DNA from: Inia geoffrensis
Lineage: Eukaryota > Chordata > Mammalia > Artiodactyla > Iniidae
Reading direction: 5' to 3'
NCBI GenBank assembly: GCA_036417435.1
Contig: CM070905.1
Location: 68,837,092 to 68,901,091 of the forward strand
Length of the DNA: 64,000 nucleotides
Below, one piece after another: positions 1-12,680 of this stretch. The position numbers and the translations under genes were made by a program. Each line of letters begins with the position of its first letter. Positions within the stretch are counted from its first letter, which is position 1. A model generated the notes under the pieces. That model ran no database searches, had not been told where the DNA came from, and saw only the letters and a list, made by a program, of their open reading frames with translations.

Positions 1-2055
1 TTTGCACAAGTTTGTTTTAAGCCTGTTTCTGTAATATAAAGCCCAATATAAAGACATCATCCCATAATTATCACTTGCAAATACTGGCCACAAAAGTATT
101 TTAATATCTTTCAACATCTTAATGCCCATTCAATAGCAAATGTTTTATTTTTTTCTATGCAATTTATCCAAGACACCAAATTGACCTGCGTTCAGAGGTG
201 TGAATAACAGGCCATATGTTCACAGGTATGATGATGATTTTTTGATTCTGCTGCCTGCTCACATTTCCAAAACAATCAAACAACAAATTAATAATCAAAC
301 ATTAATTGAGTACAAACTGTTTTTAAAAAATATTGGAGCCACGGAGAATGCAAAGAGAAAATAATGCAATTCACGTGAGAACACATCGTTTGTCAATAAC
401 ACTAAAAAGGAAAGAAAAAAAACAAAGAGCATTTTTAAGGCAGCTATAACACATTTCAGCCATTCACTGGGTTCTCAGATCAGACTGAAATCTGGAAGTT
501 CACATCTACCTGAAGTTGCCTGGCTAAGATCACTGTTCTGAGAGCTTTACAACCACTTCAGAAGCGTCTTCAAGTCCAACTCAACAAGAAATTTAAATCT
601 ACCGTAAATATCTGTGCTGTGGCATCATGAACCTGTGTACCTTGTAACTCTGTGGCAACAGGCATTTAAAATTCCAAATCCTAGAATTTTGCAAGATGTT
701 TCAGAAATGGAAGTGTAATTGAGTATAAAATGCTGTGTCCTGGGGCAACAGTTCTAAACCTTAATGAATATAACATGTAGACATCATCATTTATTGCAGC
801 ATAAAGTAATCTTGTCTACAGGCAACTGGCTGTCTCTATAGAAATTCAGCGAGCACATTGGGCCAAAGCAGGTCCCAGCAATGGTACAGGGACCAAACAC
901 ATCTCAGCAAACATATGCCTGTAAGCTATGCAGATATCTACTGCAGATTCTGGCTGCACAGCGCCTAGCAAGCAATGCCAGCAGCACTGGCCTCTGTAAA
1001 GGCACAGGTCAAAAGCGATCACTGGTGGCCTCAGGGCACCTATGCTCCATTTGACTATAGCTTTAAACTTTGCCTCGTATGCCTACCACAGAGGGAGCAG
1101 ATAGCATATGCTGGCAAGTCTTGAGGGCCTTACTAAGCAAGTGCCACAGAAGTAAGATTCAAGAAAAGCAAAGAAAAAACAAAGAGAGTCTTTATAGTCC
1201 TTTTATATATTGATGGTTAGAGCAGTGTTTCCTGTTTTTAAACTGCAAAGTATTAACGAGATCCTAGGCGTAAAATGGTTAGGACATTACCTGGTCAGCC
1301 AGTATGTGCCGCCCAAGATGTTAATATTCACACAGAGCCAAGTAGGGATTGTGGAGGATGAGATTTGGATGCAAGTGCTTGTCCCACAGTGTTGAATATC
1401 ACCCCCACCACGTGGTCTCCATTTGGCTTTTCATTGTTTAATTACATAAGAGGAAGACTCCTTCGCAGGGAGGCAGGCTATTTTTAAGCCTAAGCATTTT
1501 CATAGCAAGAGGCAGTAGAAACAGCTCCTAAAGCACAGGATTGAAAATATTCACAAGAGAGTATCCATGCTCAGTCACTAGATGGAGCTCACACTCAGTT
1601 CAGTTTTAGGGTGTCAGAAACATGACTCAAAGTCAACATGAGAATGAAAATGCTTTAAATGTGTTGGATACGAAAGAAAGGCACTTAAAATAAACCTGCT
1701 GATTGGGGATGCTGTTATACAAATTTCCAAATTTTGCAAGAGGGTAGCTATGCCTTTAATTCTACTCTCACTTTAGAAATTCCTGGTAGGCTATATGCAA
1801 TAACATACTTGGAAATGATTTGGACTGGACAGTGGAAAAAGATAATTTTCAGCCTTGGAGTTGGATTGATTAATATACTGCTCTGACCTAGTTCAGAGCC
1901 TTCTGGGAGTGCTGTTCCAGAGGTAACATCCATCTGCCTGTTATCCTCAGGAGGATAACCAGAGGAGGCCTCATGAAGGTGGGTACATTCTGGCTGGAGA
2001 GACTGCTGATGTCCTCCACTGAGGGAAGAAGCAAAGCCCCTGACTGACTTCAGGT
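1..2055. other. AT-rich intergenic sequence, no gene recognised
   Basis: No open frame of convincing length or composition, no RNA gene and no repeat that I can name. The first 350 bases are rich in TAAT/ATTA words and carry no repeat signature, so they could be constrained non-coding DNA, but that is only an impression. A 61-codon frame at 1210-1395 has no recognisable motif and is probably chance. Confidence 0.5.
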
Positions 2056-2394
2056 CAGGGGCCAGCAAACCTTTCCTGCCAAGGCCAGACAATATATATT
2101 TTCGGCTTTGCAGGCCAGATCGTCTTTGTCACAAGTACCTGATTCTTCCAACATGTAGTGCAAAAGCAGCCATAGGCAATATGTAAACAAACGAGTATGG
2201 CTGTGGCCAATGAAACCTTATTTATGGACACTGACATTTGAATTCCCCTTAATTTTCATCTGTTACAAAAATTATTCTTTTTTTCTTTTTTTTCACCATT
2301 TAAAACACTGAAGCCCCTTCTTATCTCCTGGGCTGTACAAAAACAGGCAGCAGGCTAGAATGGCCCATAGGCTGCCATCTTCTGCTGATCCCTG
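2056..2394. mobile_element. hAT-Charlie non-autonomous DNA transposon (MER20/MER3-like)
   Basis: The left edge reads CAGGGGCCAGCAAACC and the right edge ends in GGCTGCCATC...GATCCCTG, matching the degenerate inverted ends of the common mammalian hAT element whose body contains AGGCTTTGC.GGCC, AGCAGCCATAG.CAATATGTAAACAAA and TACAAAAACAGGC.GC. All of these words occur here in consensus order, including the longer middle section with TTATTTATGGACACTGA. The 8-bp target duplication expected for hAT is not clear. The element has no coding capacity; the overlapping frames on the minus strand are chance. I am sure of the class and less sure of the subfamily name. Confidence 0.75.
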
Positions 2395-2929
2395 TACTAA
2401 GTTAAAAGGTAAGTCCAGTGTGTTAAGGTGGAGCTATTTTTATCCACCTGTGATGTTTCCTTTTTTTGCTGAGAGCCATCTGTCAAAGTTATATTTCTGG
2501 CCTCTTGTTTTACCCCTTACTCCTTCTTATGGAGGTAGACTTACCAGATTGGTGGATCATACCATTAATTGATATTTCTCAGTTGGACCGAACTAAGGTA
2601 TTGAAGGTCTTAAATTGCAGGTAAATAGATAGTCACTGGCATCTATTCTTACTACTTGTCTGAGGCAGTGGGAGTCAATAACTGGGGCAGGTGTGTCCCG
2701 TTTGCAGACTTAAACTTTCCCTCAGGAGTTCTCGAACAGACTTTTAGTCCTCTCCGGCCAGCCCACGTTATCAGGGGAAACTGACTTTATCCTGATTAGA
2801 CCTGAGCCATCATTTCCAAATCCTCCAATAGTAACCAGTTGAGGAAACTTGGCTTAAGGCCAGGGAACATTTGTAATATGTGATGGTAAGTGTTACTAGT
2901 TTAGGGATGGGCACAGTGTCCTGAGTTGA
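2395..2929. other. Unassigned intergenic sequence
   Basis: I see no gene and no nameable repeat. It may include the older part of the LTR-like repeat that follows. Confidence 0.4.
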
Positions 2930-3225
2930 CTCAAATCTTTTTCCAAAGTCAGAGGACATGTTTTTCTTTTCTGTCACTGGATATGAACAAGAAAGTGCGT
3001 TGCCACGTAATTCGTGCTGGCATTTATCTTGTGACTATAAAGGAAGCAAACCCGAGGACAAAGCTGGTATGCTGAGGACACAGAGCTGAGAGAGACGGTG
3101 AAAGCTTCCATAGCTCTGACGCATACATGAGGAGAACCCAACTTACCTCTGGATATCTTGTTTTGTGAGAAAATACATTTCTGTGTTGTGTAAGATTTCT
3201 GTAGCTTATAGCTATAATAAGCTAC
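2930..3225 (+). repeat. Probable ancient LTR-like repeat (3' portion)
   Basis: The words GACCATAAAGG-like, GCTGAGGACACAGAGCTGAGAGAGA, ACCTCTGGAT.TCTTGTTTTGTGAGA and an AATACATTTCTGTGTTG end resemble the 3' end of old mammalian LTR-type repeats, whose consensus ends in a ...GAGATAATAAATTTC... segment. No partner LTR or internal region is visible. The family is not assigned. Confidence 0.35.
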
Positions 3226-3439
3226 TTAAAAGGGGACAGAGGGTCATTTTAGATTTGTTTTTTTTCACTGTATAAATAACACATTATTAGTGAAGAAAAA
3301 AAGATAAAAAGCCCACCCTCAAGAAACAACCAAGGTTAGCATATTATCATGTCATTCCAGATGTTACCCTAGGTACACACACACATGCATGTATTTTACA
3401 CTAACAAATATATACTATGCATAATGTTTCTTTTATTTT

Positions 3440-4335
3440 TAGCAAGTTAAAAGTTTTAAATAGTTTTAGATCTACAAAAGAGTACAGAGTCTTCCCATAT
3501 ACCCAGTTTATTACCTTAGGATGGTATATTTATCACAATTAATAAACCAATATTGATATATTATTGCTAACTAAAGTCTATACTAAATTCATATTTTCTT
3601 AGTTTTTACCTAATGTCCTTTTTCTGTTCCAGAATTCCTTCCAAGGTACCACACTCTACATAGCTGTCATGGCTCCTTTGGCTTCTCTTGGCTGTGTTAG
3701 TTTCTGAGACTTTCCTTGTTTTTGAAGAGCTTGATGGTTTTGAAGAGTACAGGTCAGGTATTTTGTAGAATGTCAAAGTGTTTGGTTTCACTGATTTGTT
3801 TTCTCATAGCTAGACTGGGGTTATGGTCTTATGGTCTTCCACAAAGGTAAACTGCCATTTTTATCACATTATGTCAAGGATATACAGAATCAACATGACT
3901 TATCACTCTTGATGTTAACCTTGATTACCTGCTGAAGTAGGGTTTACCAGTATAAAGTGTATACTTTTTTCCCCTTTCCATATTGTACTCTTTGGAAGGA
4001 AGTCACTATGCATAGCCCATACTGAAGTTGTGTGGAGTTAAGTTCCACATCCTTGAGGGGTCTCTACATAAATTATTTGAAATTCTTCAGCAAGGGGGAG
4101 ATTTGTCTATTCTCCCCTTCATTGATATGTAATGTATTTAGCACTTTTTCTCCATGAAGCAATTTGTTAAGTCTTTTCATGTCAATAATGAAAAGATCCA
4201 CATCATCATTTAATTAGCTGCCTAGTATCCCACTACATGTATGTACCATAATGTATTTTTATCACTTTCTTATTAACATTCAAATTATCTTCCTTTTAAC
4301 TATCATAAACACTACAATATATATTAAGAAACTTG
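3440..4335. mobile_element. Ancient L1M-type LINE fragment
   Basis: The stretch matches an old mammalian interspersed repeat that I remember as L1 3'-region sequence: GATCTACAAAAGAGTACAGAG, CCCATATACCCAGTTTA, TTTTTACCTAATGTCC, GACTTTCCTTGTTTTTGA, CTTTGGAAGGAAGTCACTATG and ACATAAATTATTTG occur in consensus order, followed by a GCATAGTATTCC-like segment (4219-4300). There is no A tail or target duplication, as expected for its age. Strand and exact subfamily are uncertain. Confidence 0.5.
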
Positions 4336-7300
4336 AGAAATTCATGGGAAGGATCATGCCACAGATGTGAGCTGAGTTTAAAGAATGTCAGAAATTGTGA
4401 ACAGATGGACTCTCACAGAGCTGGAGACACACCGAGATATCTAAGTAACCATGTCTCTGACCCAGCACTAGAGGCCACTTACGGAACAAGTATTGAGAAC
4501 CTGGGATAATCTCAAATTCGTAACTACATCTCAACTACATCTCAAAAGTGAGAAAAGTGCTTTTCTTTTGCATTCCCCCATGAAGACGATCCAGAGAGTT
4601 CTATGCATCACCACGGCAAGATCTGGAGGCACAGAAGCATCCTATTAAATTTGAGAGTTAATTGTTTGTAGCCAAGAGATCCTAAATTAAATCACAGTCT
4701 TCATTATAACCCTGAGTGTATCTCAGACTCAAGAATGAGGAGGAAAGAGGTGTCCATGGCTACCCTTTGGGCACAGGATAGCCAGCATCTCAGAGAGAGG
4801 TAGGGAGCTGTCCATAGTGAATATTCCTCAAACACCAATAAGTGACTCTGGTAAGTGAGTAACAATGGGTAGGGATGAACGGGTTAAATCTTTCCAGTTC
4901 ATCTTTCTCCCAGAGCCATCTCAGGGCTCAGGTTGAAGACAGTACTTACTTAGTTACTTCCAGTCCTACAGAGAGGGTCACACGTGAGATTGTAGTAGTC
5001 ATTTTGTAAGCCTCAGCAAGGCGAGGGGGATTCACTGATCATGCCTGGATTGACGAAAACATCAGGACTTAAACAAAACCTGACCTTTGACGTAGTTGGA
5101 GTGAAGAACAGCATCTGTTGACAGGCTGCAACCCTACGGCTTTCATTGGTGGTTGAACACACCCAAGAGAGGTCCTCAAACCCCAGTCCTAGTATTGTAG
5201 AAATGGACTTGGAGGATTCAGCAAGCCAAGCCTGTGAGTGTCTCCATAGGCTGGAGAGAAGAATGATGCTTATCCAGAATCCAAAATGGGTGGAAAGGAA
5301 CAAACAGACAGGTGCTGGGGGAGAGAGTGGTGCTCTTCTGCCTTTCCCTCCCTTGCATCCAAATATAAACTCCACCCGGTGAAGGCTTTACATCTGAAAC
5401 CTCTGACCAGCACAACTGATAGACACAAAAGCTTAGGTGAGAAGAAAATCTCAAAGATAACGGCTTCTGAAATAATTATGTCACATATCTGCCTAAGAGG
5501 TAAAATATTTCTTTATAGCTTCTCTTATTATATGTATTTTTTTAACTGAATTTGATTTTTCACCTAGTTCTGTTAAATAAAATTCCTTATGTCGCAGCAG
5601 AAAGGCCAAAGGCATGCAAAGGAACTCAACAAAAATTAAAAACAAAGAAACATTATGGCATGTCTTATTTTATAGAAAGGGAGAAAATATCATCTCTTTT
5701 TATGAAACAAATTTTCTGTCTCTTGGACTTTTACATAGTACTGACTCTAAACATTTTAAAATCCACCTTGATTTCTTACAGCAACGTGAGTAAGATCAAT
5801 CCCCTGGAAACCAGGTTGAAATTAAGCTATGTATCTGCTCCATTGATTATTACCCCAAGATTCAAAATGAAACTATGACTGGAGTGGGCAAAAGAATGAG
5901 TATAACATAATTAAAACTGATAAATGAAATATAAAATAAATATAAAACTACTAAATTGTAGTACTTACGATTACAGAACCATGACCATGTGAAATAAATA
6001 GGGCTACAAGAAAATGGAATAAGAAATGAAAAAAGAAGTTGGGAGTTTAAGTTTGCAAAGTTCCTTATTTTGCATAACAAAGAGTCAATAGATAATGTAT
6101 AAATCTGAAAATGCAGCTTAAGGAAAAAAATATGTTTTAATTCATATTTCTTTAATATTATCTTCATATTTTTCTCTTATGTTTAGAGGGATCTATCTTT
6201 AGGAATTAATATCTTTTAGTGTAAAGAAACATTGATTTAAAGTTCTGTGATTCCTTTCGCTTTATTTCAATTTCTTCTAGTTCTATGTCATGTTAACTTT
6301 AATACATTTAAAATTTTTAAATAACATGAAGAGTATGATCACATTTTATCTTTCTTATTTACATCTGTGTTTATAGATGCAAGAGGTCTGAAATGGTGTT
6401 TGTAAAAAACTGAGGACCAATATTCTTTGACAGTAGCATTTGGGCGAATTGTTACTTCTTTTTTAGACGTCTTCCAATACTTGTATGTATTTCTTGAATT
6501 GCTAGAATTAATATTTGCCCCTAAATACATAGATGCATATGTGTATAAATAGGTAGATACGTGTGCCACATCTTTTGTATATACACATCCATAGATATGT
6601 AAATACATATAGTCTAGAAAATTTAAGATTTTTTTTCCTGGGAGGAGGGGAGTGGTATTAGGGAAGGGCAAAAAGGAATGATCACTTTTTACTCTCTATA
6701 TACTATTTGCATTTAATCATGTATTACTTTTGTGATTATAAATGTCTAATTTTTAATCAAGAAAAGAGAGAAGTTAAATTTTAAGAAAGGTACCTTTCTC
6801 CATCACATGCTTGGTTTTCTTATATTGGTTAAAGCTCAAAGAAAATGTTGGGATATTTGGTAAGGTCTGCAACCCAGCTGACTGTAGGGAAAATATGTAC
6901 CTTATAGGTTGTTTTATCAAACAGGGCTTGGGCCTTGGAGTTGTGTGTTCTGTAATTCCACGGATTGTCTGAGAGTTCCTTTAAACACAAAATGCCCTAC
7001 GTTGGCCTAGTACATCCAGATCTACTTAATTGAAGAGAAGTTTGAGTAGTAGTTATAGAGTAACATATATGCTTTGTTGGGCAAACATATTTTTGCTCAA
7101 GTGACAGATTGGGAAAGAAACCTAGCTAAAATATTCCCCAAATATTTTTTAAAAGGATATTCACATGTTGAATCAATGAAATTAGTTCAAAAAACTTCCT
7201 TTTCTTTATGTTACTGATTCATGATAGAAAGAAAAATCTTTTCTTTAGAGCCTGATAGAGTACATTCTAACTTAAGTCAAACTTTACTCTTTTCTTTCAC

Positions 7301-8779
7301 TACATAATGTTCAATTGTTAGTTTGAATCATGGACACATTGCCTAGATTACATGAGTTTTAAAGAATATGTAATTATATCTGCAATAACAACTACTGGCT
7401 TTAAAAAAGGCCTGTAATACTGAAAACTCATGTAAATGTGTTTTCAGGCAATTAGAGAATGGTGTCATTAAAATAGTTAATCTATTTTACATTCTTAATT
7501 TTTAACTTAAAATGGGGTTTTAAACTTAATAAATCCATTTTTATTTGCCTTCAAAAAACAAGCATACACATATTCTCCTGTTTTCCAATAGATGTCAGTA
7601 TCAAAAAGGTAAAGAGCAAGTCTAGTCATTTAATATAATTGTCTTGCAGTACAAAGGAGAATATTCTTTTCCCTTCTTTCTGGTTTCATGTACTCAGAAT
7701 TTCTAGAGCTGGTCTAAGCAATCCAACAAGGGACAGTAGTTTTAAAATACATAATGGTTATTATTTTTTGGGGGGGGGTAGGAATTCATGTAGTTAGTAT
7801 AGGTAGGAATTATGGTACATGAAGTGGAAGAAAATAGTAAGGAAACATCTGAGTGTTTTCTAGATAATCCCTATTTCTTTCTTTGTGTGTCTTCTCTGTA
7901 TAAAGATCTAATTCCTCCTTGTTAGTTTCCATTTCCAAATGTTAATCCACAAATGATTTTCTGTTCAAAAAGTTGCTCACATATTTTCACATGGCATTTT
8001 AATCTTTGAAATGCACAGTCTCTTTTAAAATAATAACATCACTAGTCTTTATCTCCATTCCATTTTCAATATCACAGAACTTTAATTTACCTTAAATGAA
8101 ACATCATATTAAGAATAAGTATTAATTACTAGAGTTTTCAAATTAATTCAGCAACAATATGCAGAATTCAAGGCTGAAGAGAATTGAGGATTTAGAATTT
8201 TGTCAAAAACGGGAAGCAATTTTACTCTGAAATTTGTATTTAATCATATGTTATCAGTATAGATTGAGTCCTAACAGATTTAAACATGGTATGTAAATCG
8301 CAGAGCAGATCCATTACAGACTCATGGAACTTCTGAACTAAGGTCATGAGGAAGCAATGGTGTCACCATATACAAAGGGCAGAAGTGCAATGGCATTAGG
8401 AGGAATGGCTAACAAATTCAGGTCATGCCTGTCATTTTGTGTCATTCCATTACACTTATCTAACTTTACTTTTTTCTACTTTTAGACTTCAGAATTTGTA
8501 TCTACTTAATTTATCAAGAGAGAAATGAAAAAGGATCTCATGCCATCTGCACTCTTCAAAATCTTAGAGACATGAAAGCATTGCTGTTAATAAGATTAGG
8601 TTCATGCATTTGAAACATGCCACAAACAAAAAAAGTTAATACCTGGGTTAATAAAAAGAAAGAAAAAGGTGTTTCTCATAGTTTGCACAAACTCTGTTCT
8701 TTACGAACTCTGGTCTTTCTCTTAAATTAAGTGCTTTTATTTTTATAAGAAAATTCACATTGTTTTTTTAAAAACTCAA
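4336..8779. other. AT-rich intergenic sequence, no gene recognised
   Basis: The longest frames lie at 5013-5375 (minus, 120 codons) and 5146-5549 (plus). They overlap on opposite strands, have low-complexity composition and match no family I know, so I do not call them. Local curiosities are a short tandem repeat ACTACATCTCA x2 at 4518-4541 and a G tract at 7770-7778. No interspersed repeat is clear. Confidence 0.45.
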
Positions 8780-8797
8780 AGAGCATAAGAAGGGTTA

Positions 8798-9034
8798 CCA
8801 GGGGGTAAGCGGGGCAGAGAGACAAAATGTGAGATTGGGATTGACATATACACACTACTATATATAAAACAGATAACTAATAAGGACCTACTATATAGCA
8901 CAGGGAACTCTACTCAGTACTCTGTAATGGCCTATATGGGAAAAGAATGTAAAAAACAGTGAATATATGTATATGTATAACTGATTCACTTTGCTGTACA
9001 CCTGAAACTAACACAACATTGTAAAAAACAAAAG
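8798..9034 (+). mobile_element. 5'-truncated L1 3' end, sense
   Basis: This is an L1 3' UTR of the older artiodactyl type: GGGATTGACATATACACACTA, CAGATAACTAATAAGGACCTA, AGCACAGGGAACTCTACTCA and the terminal GCTGTACACCTGAAACTAAC. It is bounded by an 18-bp target duplication (AGAGCATAAGAAGGGTTA at 8780-8797; the same with one mismatch at 9035-9052). The 237-bp insert holds no ORF2 sequence, so it was born truncated and inactive. Confidence 0.9.
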
Positions 9035-9176
9035 AGAGCATAAGAAGGATTATATAGTAATGAAAATAATAATACAAGAAAATGAAAATGAACAGTGTCC
9101 TCCCAGCCCACCAAAAGTTCTATTCCTTCAGAAGCAAATCCTCTTACTATTTTCTGGTTTCAATTTCACTGGTATT

Positions 9177-9471
9177 GGGCTACCCTGGTGGCGCAGTGGT
9201 TAGGAGTCTGCCTGCCAATGCAGGGGACAGGGGTTTGAGCCCTGGTCTGGGAAGATCCCACATGCCGCAGAGCAACTGGGCCCGTGAGCCACAACTACTG
9301 AGCCTGCGCATCTGGAGCTTGTGCTCCGCAACAAGAGAGGCCTCGAGAGTGAGAGGCCCGCGCACCGCGATGAAGAGTGGCCCCCACTTGCCGCAACTAG
9401 AGAAAGCCCTCGCATAGAAACGAAGACCCAACACAGCCAAAAATAAACACATAAATAAATAAATAAATAAA
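9177..9471 (+). mobile_element. CHR SINE, long subtype
   Basis: tRNA-derived SINE. The head has an A-box-like TGGCGCAGTGG and a B-box-like GGTTTGAGCCC. The middle has CCACAACTACTGAGCCTG, and the long-form 3' part has CGCGATGAAGAGTGGCCCCC and GAAGACCCAACACAGCC, followed by an (AAAT)n tail. The left target duplication is AATTTCACTGGTATT at 9162-9176. The matching right copy is not at the end of this tail but at 9572-9586, so the inserted unit is longer than the SINE (see the next feature). No TTTT Pol III terminator occurs inside the SINE. Confidence 0.95.
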
Positions 9472-9571
9472 ATGCACCTCTTAAAAGAAGAAAATTTAGG
9501 GCACTGAAAATTATATATATATAAAAAAATACTTTCCAAAAGTGAAGTCCAAATAAAGATATTTAAAAAAA
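9472..9571 (+). mobile_element. Apparent 3'-transduced flank carried by the SINE
   Basis: One hundred bases lie between the SINE's (AAAT)n tail and the right target duplication (9572-9586, identical over 15 bp to 9162-9176). The segment is non-SINE sequence and ends in a second A run (9564-9571). It contains no run of four T on the plus strand, so a Pol III transcript starting in the SINE could have read through it. The simplest reading is that the source SINE's transcript included downstream DNA and the whole unit was retroposed. Confidence 0.65.
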
Positions 9572-9586
9572 AATTTCACTGGTATT

Positions 9587-10329
9587 TATTTCAATCTTTA
9601 AATTCTCTTCTATAACATTTTTTTGGGGTTCACAAAACATATACATTGTCTATTGATTTCTTCTTATAATAAGAAAGTAATTGGCTCACATTTGTTACCT
9701 GCTACATCTCCTTTCCCCCTCTACATCAGAAAACTTTCTTAAACCTCCATTTTTCATCCATTTTCCATAAACAGCATCTTTCAAACCCTCTCTCTGTAAA
9801 ATGGAAGACATTAGAGCTTCCACCAATATCTCCACTTCTCTCTATCCCCTCCCCACTCCCTGTTTGCTTTCTGATTCTCTTGTTTTACAGTGCTAAAGTT
9901 AAAGATACATACATTCTCTTCAATAGCCATAGTTACATTGTACACTATTCCTAAGAAGCATTCTAGGGATAAATAAAGGTGAGTTACTATCTTTCTTTCT
10001 TTTGGGGGTTCTTATCCACTCCTGTGTCTCTCAATAGCAAAAATTTGGGGCAAAATTAAAATTAATTTTATATTTATACCCCAAGAAATCCTCAATTATT
10101 CCCAAGAGCATATTACCTAAGTATTCCACTCCCTTCATGCCTTCTGACTCTGCAGACCTCCTTTCTGTTGCAATCTCTGTTCCTGGTACTTGGCTTCATC
10201 CTGAAAAATCCTCTTACTGCCTTCTTGGAAATGTTGAATCTATTGTTTCCTGGACCATATTTTCCTCTTTCTTGGTTTATTCCTTGTTTTGCCAGAGCAC
10301 TTTGTTGAAAAACTCACTAAGAAAGGAAT
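9587..10329. other. Unassigned intergenic sequence
   Basis: Pyrimidine-rich and AT-rich DNA without a recognisable gene or repeat. The 72-codon frame at 10137-10355 is not recognised. Confidence 0.4.
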
Positions 10330-10640
10330 TTTCCAGGGAAAGCTTTTCTGAATGACTTAAATGTCTTTATTCTATCTACCTACTTCATTGATAGATTGAC
10401 TGATTTGGAATTCTAGGTTAAACCTCATTTCCCCTCAGTCCTCTGAAGGCATTGTTGTGTTGTCCTCCACCAGACTATTGCTATTGAGAGATCTGAAAAA
10501 CATTTGGTCCATAACCTGGTCTTTCTCTCTGGAAACACTTAGGAGCCTTACTGCACAGAAATTTCATGGTGATGTGTCTGATTATAGATCTTTTTTTTTG
10601 TTGTTTTTGTTGTTCCTGTGTGTATAGGTTGGTGGGGCTT
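10330..10640 (-). mobile_element. Possible ancient LINE fragment
   Basis: The plus strand carries GGAATTCTAGGTT, TCTGAAGGCATTGTTGTGTTGTC, GCTATTGAGAGATCTGA and GGTGATGTGTCTGATTATAGAT. These resemble the reverse complement of LINE ORF1-type text seen in old mammalian L1 and related elements. Divergence is high and no ends are visible. Confidence 0.35.
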
Positions 10641-11509
10641 TTGTTTGTTTTGTGTGTTTTTTGGCAGCTTTCCTATCTAGTGTTTCTTTATGAGAAAAAG
10701 GCTGTAGTAAAAATAACTATGTACTTTGTCCACAAGTAGAGATTCTTGCCTCCCTTACTTAGGCTGCATGTAAACAGTCAAGGAGCCTTGTGTTAAGTTT
10801 TGGAATGATTAAAGGCCAAAATGAAGTAGGCTTTGTTCTGGGGTACCAACTCTTAAATTTTTCAAAGGTCATTAGAGAAAAATTTTCATTTTATTTTTCT
10901 GGGGCAGAATCGCCTGGCTCTTGGCATTTCGTGCTAAATGCAGAGAAGTCTCCCACATAAAATTTTAATGAATTCTTATTTTAATTCCCACATTTCATTC
11001 CTCTCCATTTCTATCTGTTGAGATTCCTCAGGGACAAATCTCCTCCTTTCTTATCTAGAGGCATTCCATTGATATTCTTCACTGGGCCCTATGCCAGACT
11101 ACTTTACCAGTCACTACTTACCCATGAACTGGCTCTCACCTCCCCAAAGCTCCTAGCTTTCTAGTTCCTCCCCTCCTATTCTCTTCTTTATTTCTAGATA
11201 CATACTTTTCTTATTCTATTACTCCTAAAGGAATAGATTTTTAGGAGGGAAAGGAGATAGACTTGTAGGTTCAATACATCATTTGATATTGGAAGGCTCC
11301 CTTGTTTTTTTTCTTTAATTTTAATACTATAACATAAAATTACAGGAGTTTTGGATATGTGTTTTGGTTCTAATGATTGTTTATTGTATTTAGTTTTAAT
11401 ACAGGCAGCTCCTAAGAAAGACAACGGGAAACTTTGTTACTTTGTTAACAGCGAATGAGTAGAACTCAGGGATTTCCAAAGCTTCTGAGGGTGTTGTCGA
11501 TAGAACTTA
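10641..11509. other. Unassigned intergenic sequence
   Basis: No gene or nameable repeat seen. Confidence 0.4.
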
Positions 11510-12022
11510 TAGCTAAAAACATACATTGTACAACTATGTTCACTGCAGCATTGTCACAATAGCCCAAAGGTGGAAGCAACCCAAGTGTCCAGCAATGGAC
11601 GAAAGGATAAACAAGATGTGGCATATGCATATAATGGAATATTCAGCCTTAAAAAGGTAGGAAATTCTGACACGATACAACATGGATGAATGTTGAAAAC
11701 ATTACGCTAAGTGAAATAAGCCTGTTGCGTAAGGACAAATATGGTATGAGTCCACTTTTATGAGGTGCCTAGAATACTCAAAATCATAGAAACAGAACAT
11801 AGGGTGGTGGTTTCCAAGGACTGGAGAAAGGAGGAAGGGAGAGTTAGCATTTAACGGTTACAGAGTTTCAGTTTTGGAAGATGAAAAGTTCTGGAGAAGG
11901 ATGGTGGGAATAATTACACATCAATGGGAATATACTTAATGCCAGTGAACTGTACACTCAAAAATGGTTAAATTGTCAGTGTTATGTGTGTTTTACCACA
12001 ATAAAAATATTAGTAAAACATA
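11510..12022 (+). mobile_element. Old L1 (L1MA/L1MB-like) 3' end, sense
   Basis: Contains the familiar L1 3' sequence: GCAGCATTGTCACAATAGCC, AAGGTGGAAGCAACCCAAG, TATAATGGAATATTCAGCC, ACATGGATGAATGTTGAAAA, AAGTGAAATAAGCC, then CTGTACACTCAAAAATGG and TTTTACCACAATAAAAA at the end. The start is inside the last part of ORF2. No clear target duplication was found. The element is diverged, pre-dates Cetacea and is inactive. Confidence 0.85.
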
Positions 12023-12474
12023 TTGGAGAATGCATTTCTTTGGTTCACGTATGCTTTTCATTATTGATCATGATGGCATATATTAGCAATTGAGAAGGGT
12101 TCTATCTTTTATATGTCTACTTTACCCTTTTTATATATTTTCCTTTCTCCCCCCTGACTTCAGAGAAAATAAAATTGCTCATATCCGAAACCCACACAGT
12201 TGGAAGAAGATCCAAGTAAATGGATCTCATGGTCCCCATCCATTCTGCAGGGTGAAAGAGAACAATGGACCAGGTGTTTGAAGTTTGCAAGTGTTCATTT
12301 TTTTACTACCTCTCATGATATTCTGCTGTTTCCATTTCCAACATATAAAATGTTAATTTCATGCTTTAGATGAATCACTTTCCTTGGGGAAAAACCAGAC
12401 TTAAACACCTTTATTTGTCTAGATTTTGTTCTTGACTTTCAGCTCAGCGAGAGATGATGTAATATATCAGATTC

Positions 12475-12680
12475 TAGATTCAAATACTCCCGGTTCTCTT
12501 TAGGATCCTTCCATTTAACCACCATATGACTTTTAGCAAGGTGCTTACTCTCTCAAAGGCTCAGTGTTCTCAGCTGTAAAATGGGCATAATGAATACTTA
12601 CTAGTGTGGATGTGAAGATCCAAGGAGTTAGTGCACAAGGCAAGAAATTGATAACCTGTTAGCACCTATGACATATTTGG
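12475..12680 (+). mobile_element. MIR SINE
   Basis: The MIR core order is present: ...ATGACTTTTAGCAAGGTGCTTACTCTCTCAAAGGCTCAGT..., then CTGTAAAATGGGCATAATGA, a GGATGTGAAGATCCAAGGAGTTA segment and a terminal TGTTAGCACC. It is diverged and has no tail. Confidence 0.8.

Noticed and set aside
5013..5549. Cluster of frames of 78-120 codons on both strands
   Set aside because: Opposite-strand frames overlap one another, with no motif, no splice context and no sign that one frame is favoured.
9180..9539. Repeated proline/arginine/serine-rich frames that recur at every SINE
   Set aside because: They are six-frame translations of the CHR SINE, a Pol III element with no coding capacity.
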